10,790 bases of DNA. Origin: Candidatus Aenigmatarchaeota archaeon. Lineage in GTDB: Archaea; Aenigmatarchaeota; Aenigmatarchaeia; QMZP01. A program made the position numbers and the translations under genes. This document shows positions 6,622 through 10,790 of this stretch, piece after piece. The stretch is from the NCBI GenBank assembly GCA_030666115.1, contig DAOUYM010000023.1, forward strand, positions 1 through 10,790, in the 5' to 3' direction. The notes under the pieces are model-generated. The model searched no databases. It saw only the letters and a list, made by a program, of their open reading frames with translations, and was not told where the DNA came from. Numbering within the stretch: the first letter of the stretch is position 1; each line of letters opens with the position of its first letter.

Positions 6622-9600
6622 ATGGTTCCTAGGAATGCTTTGTTAGTGTTTACGTTAATGTTTACAGTTTTGCTGTTAGTTCTGTCCCCACCAATCGTAC
6701 TCGGCGCCCCATCATCCTACCTCAGGGAAGAGGTGACAGCCAACTATTTCGTCAACGGAACCCTGGACGGCGAAGTGGTTAAGATCGGTTACGTGGAGGT
6801 TGATGTTGAGAACGATTACGATGTCCTCCAGACCATTGACCTCCAGCTTTCCAACACCTCAGGCACCAACCTCCAGTCTAATACCGCTTACAAGAACGTG
6901 GCTGCTTCCCCGATGACAGGGGACAGGACAAGGATATACGTCAACACAACAGACAGTTCACAGAGCATTACATACAACATAACCAATCCTGACACGGCAG
7001 CTGTAATAACCCTTAAGCTGGACATCCAGAATGATATGGGAGGTCATGACATACACCCCGGACCCAACACCTTCTATTTCAATCTAACCATGACAACCAC
7101 CAAGGACGTCTACAACGTCATAACCAACATAAGATTCTCCAAGGATACGCTTGGGCAGAACGATGCCATAGACCTGTACGGTGTTTCATCAACGTCAGGT
7201 ACCCCGCTGATAATAGATTCTGACTGGGACGGTTACAATGACATAGTGAGATGGTCAGGTAACCTCTTAGAGGGCGGTGTGGTGTACATGACCTTTAGCG
7301 GCAACCTTACACCCGGCATCAACTTTGATGAGGCTCTGATGATGGTCAATATGGACAGGGAAGCCCAGAGCATAGCTGCCTCAAGCGAGGACCAGACACT
7401 TACAGGCATCACCTTCATAGACAGGTTCTCCAGGGGTCCTGTCAGGGAGGGCATAGAGATGGTTGATCTTGGCAACTGGTTTGTGAGGGGTTTCATGAAA
7501 GACATCTCCAACAGCCTTGATTACATAATCCATGGCTGGGATGTTTACAGGATAGGCCAGGGCACACCCGTCGTCTCATCGAGCAGCGGTTCCTATCTCA
7601 GTCCAGGCGACCAGATCTTCACCGACTGGTATGATTCAGGCTCATCCAACAAGCAGGTGTACTTCTCAACTGCTTTTGACTGGGAGGTTGTCTGGGGCAA
7701 TTCGCAGTACTCAGGAATAACACAGAGCAGGATTTATCTGCCCGTGCTTTACGAGATTGACTTCTTCGGTGACAAAACCGCAAACCTGATCTCAAACACC
7801 AACACAGGGAAGCAGGTCTCAATCACAGATACGATGAGGCACCTCGGTCACCTGAACCTGGAGGTGGGTAAGATGAGCATGATGTCAAGAATACCCGGAA
7901 CATCTGTGGCAGGTTCTGGCACCAGCTGGTCTGTCTCAAACGTAAGGCTGATCTACATCAACGGCACCGGCCAGTACGACATAACATCGTATGCAGCAAT
8001 AAGCACACAGAACGCTGCCCCGGGATCAGACGGATACGTGATGGTGAATGTAACGGATTTCGAATCCATACTCGGACACAACCTGAGCCAGAACGATGAT
8101 ATCCGGCTCTCCTACAATCTCTCCGGATCCGTGCAGTTATCCACACAGGACTATGAGTTCGTCACCCAGGGCGATTTCGTTACAGAGTCAGGGACCCATG
8201 CCATAAAGAACTTCAACGACACAATCACTGTGATAGGCGTGCAGATAACACCCGGCCCGGGAGGGGCTCCGGGAGGTGGCTATGTTCCAATCTCCCTCTA
8301 CGCCACCATAGAGAAGGAATCCTCATACTTCAGCTTCTTGACAGACGACTACGTTCAGATAAACGTTACTGACAGGATCGTGGACACAGGAGATAAGGGA
8401 ATAACAGACATCAAGGTCATGGTTTACATCCCATACGGTGGTTCACTTGATATGGATGAGGTTTACCTGAAGATCTACCACTCAAATACCGGATACCTGG
8501 AGACCTGGACCAGGGATGAAGATTTCACAGTAAAGGATATGGGAACGAAGGTCATAGGTGAAAACAGATACACAGAATACCTCATAGAGAAGAAGGAAAC
8601 AGGAGTCCCGTATGAGGAAGGCCTTGCATTGTTCAACAACGATAAGATAAAGATAGACTTTGGAGCAAACATACCGGTTGGAACCAACTACATACTGACC
8701 AGGGTTTTCGGATACGAATACTATCAGGACAAGCTCATATTCGAGGATGTCTACACCCCAATCAGGAGAGAGGGTTTCATAAGCAAGCTGGAGATAACAG
8801 AGGATCCGTGGGAACAGGGGGACGCTGAGGTAGGCAGGCCTGTTGCGTGGAGGAAGGAGTTAACCGTCTACAACCCGAACAATCTGTCAGTCCAGGAAAT
8901 GGTTCCGATATCCGTATTCAAGGACGCGATCAGCGTCTACCTGCTGGAGTATGGTGACGGAACACCGAAGAGGACCAGGCTAAAGCTGAAGGGAAGCGAA
9001 GACCCATATGTTGACTGGAGGGCAGAAATTGAAGGGTTTGAGACCAGAATATACGCCATAGAGGTAACCACACCCCCTGTCCTTGAAGTCAGGGAGGTTC
9101 TTGATGTACTGGAATCCAATGAGAATGTGGTAAGGTTCTCGCTCAACATAACGCTTATCAACTTCGCTATTGAGGATTACGAGAATGTGTTATTCCAGCT
9201 CTACATCTCAAAGGACAGTGTAATATCCATAAAGGATGAGCAGGGGAACCCGGTTATATTTACGTCAAAGGATGACGGGATAGAGATAAACCTGGAGTCC
9301 ATGGGAATGGGCGAGACCAGGTTCATCTACATAGTCTATGAGGAGACACCGCCTGTAATGATAACCGCACTCGAGACCCTGAAATACCAGTGTGTCGACA
9401 CCATAAGCGGAAATATATTAATAATACCAGGATCCAGGGAGAGTGGTGCTTACATTGAACTTGAGGTTCTTGGACCAGATTCTGACCTGAAAACCGTGCA
9501 CGCTGACCTGATAATACTGGGTGAGCTAAGGGAGTTCGAGGAGAAGAGGGTTCCGATAAGTTTTTCCACGTCCTCACTTGGCTCAGGAAGATACATCATA

Positions 9601-9813
9601 TACACAAAGTTCAAGAAGGATTTCAGCACCATACTCTATCACCAGAGGGACTTCGTGATAGACTGCCCCGAGAGGGAGATCATAAGGATAAGCTGGGTCG
9701 TCTTCGCTGTAATAGCCATCGCGATAGTAGTCTTCCTTGCCTTCAGGATATACAGAAAGAAGACCTACAAGAAGGAAATAAGGGAGCTTAAGAAGAAGAT
9801 AAAGGGAATCTGA
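6622..9813 (+). CDS. Large membrane-anchored surface protein with beta-sandwich domains
   Basis: Protein of 1063 residues, not recognised as a named family. The start is set at ATG 6622 rather than TTG 6577: the upstream extension would encode across the TATA box, and the 6622 start opens directly with a signal peptide (1-28, cleavage near VLG/APSS). The N-terminal domain (about 30-230) is homologous to the next gene and carries a DSDWDGYND loop at 199-207, a likely Ca2+-binding DxDxDG loop. A Pro/Gly linker (543-553) divides the protein; beyond it are beta-sandwich domains, two of which end in a shared pattern, ETR-x-Y-x-I then TPPV (807-820 and 898-912), 91 residues apart. The C-terminus has a membrane helix (about 1023-1041) and a Lys/Arg-rich cytoplasmic tail of 22 residues. 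N-X-S/T sequons are common in the N-terminal half. It follows the giant protein by 68 nt with its own promoter. An S-layer or envelope role is inference. Confidence 0.88.
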   Translation: MVPRNALLVFTLMFTVLLLVLSPPIVLGAPSSYLREEVTANYFVNGTLDGEVVKIGYVEVDVENDYDVLQTIDLQLSNTSGTNLQSNTAYKNVAASPMTGDRTRIYVNTTDSSQSITYNITNPDTAAVITLKLDIQNDMGGHDIHPGPNTFYFNLTMTTTKDVYNVITNIRFSKDTLGQNDAIDLYGVSSTSGTPLIIDSDWDGYNDIVRWSGNLLEGGVVYMTFSGNLTPGINFDEALMMVNMDREAQSIAASSEDQTLTGITFIDRFSRGPVREGIEMVDLGNWFVRGFMKDISNSLDYIIHGWDVYRIGQGTPVVSSSSGSYLSPGDQIFTDWYDSGSSNKQVYFSTAFDWEVVWGNSQYSGITQSRIYLPVLYEIDFFGDKTANLISNTNTGKQVSITDTMRHLGHLNLEVGKMSMMSRIPGTSVAGSGTSWSVSNVRLIYINGTGQYDITSYAAISTQNAAPGSDGYVMVNVTDFESILGHNLSQNDDIRLSYNLSGSVQLSTQDYEFVTQGDFVTESGTHAIKNFNDTITVIGVQITPGPGGAPGGGYVPISLYATIEKESSYFSFLTDDYVQINVTDRIVDTGDKGITDIKVMVYIPYGGSLDMDEVYLKIYHSNTGYLETWTRDEDFTVKDMGTKVIGENRYTEYLIEKKETGVPYEEGLALFNNDKIKIDFGANIPVGTNYILTRVFGYEYYQDKLIFEDVYTPIRREGFISKLEITEDPWEQGDAEVGRPVAWRKELTVYNPNNLSVQEMVPISVFKDAISVYLLEYGDGTPKRTRLKLKGSEDPYVDWRAEIEGFETRIYAIEVTTPPVLEVREVLDVLESNENVVRFSLNITLINFAIEDYENVLFQLYISKDSVISIKDEQGNPVIFTSKDDGIEINLESMGMGETRFIYIVYEETPPVMITALETLKYQCVDTISGNILIIPGSRESGAYIELEVLGPDSDLKTVHADLIILGELREFEEKRVPISFSTSSLGSGRYIIYTKFKKDFSTILYHQRDFVIDCPEREIIRISWVVFAVIAIAIVVFLAFRIYRKKTYKKEIRELKKKIKGI

Positions 9814-9900
9814 CCAATCCACAATAAATCTGACCAATCCACAACATAATCTACAATAATCCACAACAATCTACAATAAAATCCGCAATAAATCGCAATA
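9807..9900 (+). repeat. Ladder of short direct repeats spaced near one helical turn
   Basis: Two perfect 18-nt copies of AATCTGACCAATCCACAA (9807-9824 and 9827-9844, period 20) are followed by degenerate units of the form ATCYACAAYA or ATC(C)GCAATA at 9849, 9859, 9869, 9881 and 9892. With the ATCCACAA cores at 9817 and 9837, the spacings are 20, 12, 10, 10, 12 and 11 nt. The first copy includes the TGA stop of the preceding gene. The array ends about 40 nt upstream of the TATA box of the next gene, so it could be a regulator binding array or simply slippage-generated intergenic DNA. Confidence 0.75.
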
Positions 9901-9939
9901 TTATCTCAAAAATGATTTTAAGTTTATAAAGATTCAACG

Positions 9940-9951
9940 CAATATATAAAT
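9940..9951 (+). promoter_or_regulatory. TATA box of the third surface-protein gene
   Basis: CAATATATAAAT is a good archaeal TATA box about 50 nt before ATG 9995, predicting a leader of about 25 nt. A second candidate, GTTTATAAAG, lies at 9922-9931, which would give a longer leader. Confidence 0.6.
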
Positions 9952-9957
9952 TATACA

Positions 9958-9991
9958 TTCAGACTAACGGGGATTTCAGACTAATGGAGAT
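9958..9991 (+). repeat. Tandem 17-nt duplication in the 5' leader, containing the ribosome binding site
   Basis: TTCAGACTAACGGGGAT (9958-9974) is followed directly by TTCAGACTAATGGAGAT (9975-9991), identical at 15 of 17 positions. The second copy holds GGAGA at 9986-9990, 4 nt from the ATG at 9995, a convincing Shine-Dalgarno sequence; the first copy has GGGGA in the matching place, too far from the start to serve this gene. Confidence 0.75.
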
Positions 9992-9994
9992 TTG

Positions 9995-10790
9995 ATGAAG
10001 AGGGTTCTACTGGCGCTGATAATCTGCTTGCTTCTACTTGTTACTATTTCCCATACCGCTTACGCCACTGCAGGTCCGCAGGCATACCTGACAGAGTACG
10101 TTTCTGTGGATTACAACTACGACGGAACCCCGACCGGAAGCGTTAGCAGGACGGGTTACGTCAGGGTCACTGTACCCAACGAGGACGACGTCCTGCAGTA
10201 TATTGATATAACGCTTGCTAATTACCATCCCAACACTACCATAGAGAACAGTGCAGCCTATAAGAACGTTGTGACTTCCTACCCCACCACCAACTCCACC
10301 TCAAACATTTATGTCAACACCAGTGCAGGTGACCAGTCGGGCAACTATGTCCTTAACGACACTGATGCCGCACCCACCATAAACCTCTCAATAACGTGGT
10401 CCAATGAGAAGGGCGGGACCGACCTTTATGATTCTGACAACCTCTACTACACAGAAAACAATCTCACCTTCAACATAACAATACGAAACCCAAGCGGTGA
10501 GAAGAACCTGACCAATGTCAATGTGACCATCTACTTCGCCCAGAACACCGGACCTTCAAACGAAGACGCTGTTGACATTACCAGCATGGTCAATGCCTTC
10601 ACGCTCGGCGGGGTCAGTCATGGAACAATGGATTCCTGGGACAATGACGGCGACGGTGACACAGAGGTCGCCAACTGGGTCGGAACCCTGGGACACGATA
10701 CAGACTCCCAAAGAGTCGTGTACCAGATATTATACGCAAAAATAAAACAGGCAACCAAATTAGTGTGTGGTGGCGCTAACCCAGATGTTG
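9995..10790 (+). CDS. N-terminal part of a third surface protein, paralogue of the preceding gene (cut by right edge)
   Basis: An open frame of 265 codons runs to the window end without a stop. ATG 9995 is chosen because GGAGA precedes it by 4 nt and it opens with a signal peptide (1-24, ending AYA). The mature N-terminus aligns with residues about 30-230 of the preceding protein: a YL-x-E-x-V-x2-(D/N)Y motif, GYVxVxVxNxxDVLQxID, AYKNV, IYVNT, then the DNDGDGDTE loop (216-224) matching DSDWDGYND, followed by W-x-G and VVY. This is a tandem duplication with divergence. N-X-S/T sequons are common. After VVYQI (240-244) similarity to the paralogue stops and the last 58 nt look different (A-rich, Lys-rich product), so the end of this reading should be treated with caution. 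Presumed exported envelope protein; function unknown. Confidence 0.85.
   Translation, partial: MKRVLLALIICLLLLVTISHTAYATAGPQAYLTEYVSVDYNYDGTPTGSVSRTGYVRVTVPNEDDVLQYIDITLANYHPNTTIENSAAYKNVVTSYPTTNSTSNIYVNTSAGDQSGNYVLNDTDAAPTINLSITWSNEKGGTDLYDSDNLYYTENNLTFNITIRNPSGEKNLTNVNVTIYFAQNTGPSNEDAVDITSMVNAFTLGGVSHGTMDSWDNDGDGDTEVANWVGTLGHDTDSQRVVYQILYAKIKQATKLVCGGANPDV

Noticed and set aside
9583..9864. 93-codon minus-strand frame spanning the end of the second surface gene and the repeat ladder
   Set aside because: Mostly antisense to the membrane helix and Lys-rich tail; its hydrophobic look is a by-product, and no promoter is seen on that strand.
9817..9868. ATCCACA units resembling DnaA boxes or plasmid iterons
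   Set aside because: Match to TTATCCACA is only partial, archaea lack DnaA, and no replication gene is nearby.

Overview
The window reads as archaeal, most likely from an uncultivated lineage of the DPANN kind. The support is TATA-like boxes about 25 or 50 nt upstream of starts, two of which would give leaderless mRNAs; a GGTGA ribosome site; heavy use of ATA and AGG codons; and a very large N-X-S/T-rich surface protein combining Cys-rich 'NAH...VCC' repeats with a NosD-type beta-helix, a combination I associate with such archaea. The lineage is inference; no rRNA or other marker is present. All six genes are on the + strand, and I see no tRNA, rRNA, CRISPR array, transposase or integrase.

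Layout. (1) Positions 1-724 hold a two-gene MNT nucleotidyltransferase / HEPN pair with a 4-nt GTGA overlap. The first gene is probably cut by the left edge. These genes are more A+T rich than the rest and look like an accessory toxin-antitoxin-type module, but the HEPN motif has Tyr where the catalytic His is expected. (2) Positions 830-1426 encode a membrane-anchored thioredoxin-fold protein, probably leaderless, whose CXXC motif is gone. (3) Positions 1547-6553 encode a 1668-residue type I surface protein: signal peptide, three Cys-rich repeats, a beta-helix interrupted by a module of about 390 residues, the rest of the helix ending in NosD-like GNYW segments, several beta-sandwich domains, a Gly-rich linker and a C-terminal membrane anchor. 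(4) Positions 6622-9813 encode a second large signal-peptide and C-terminal-anchor protein (1063 residues), probably leaderless. (5) Positions 9814-9994 form an A+T-rich gap with a ladder of short direct repeats spaced close to one helical turn, a TATA box and a tandem 17-nt duplication that includes the ribosome site. (6) From 9995 to the right edge lies the start of a third surface protein, a tandem paralogue of the N-terminal domain of (4).

Taken together, (3), (4) and (6) look like a cell-envelope cluster of heavily N-glycosylated, membrane-anchored extracellular proteins. The thioredoxin-like protein upstream faces the same compartment and could assist folding of the Cys-rich protein, but that link is only positional. 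The most unusual parts are the module inserted into the beta-helix, the thioredoxin fold without its redox motif, the Tyr-variant HEPN protein and the phased repeat ladder ahead of the last gene.
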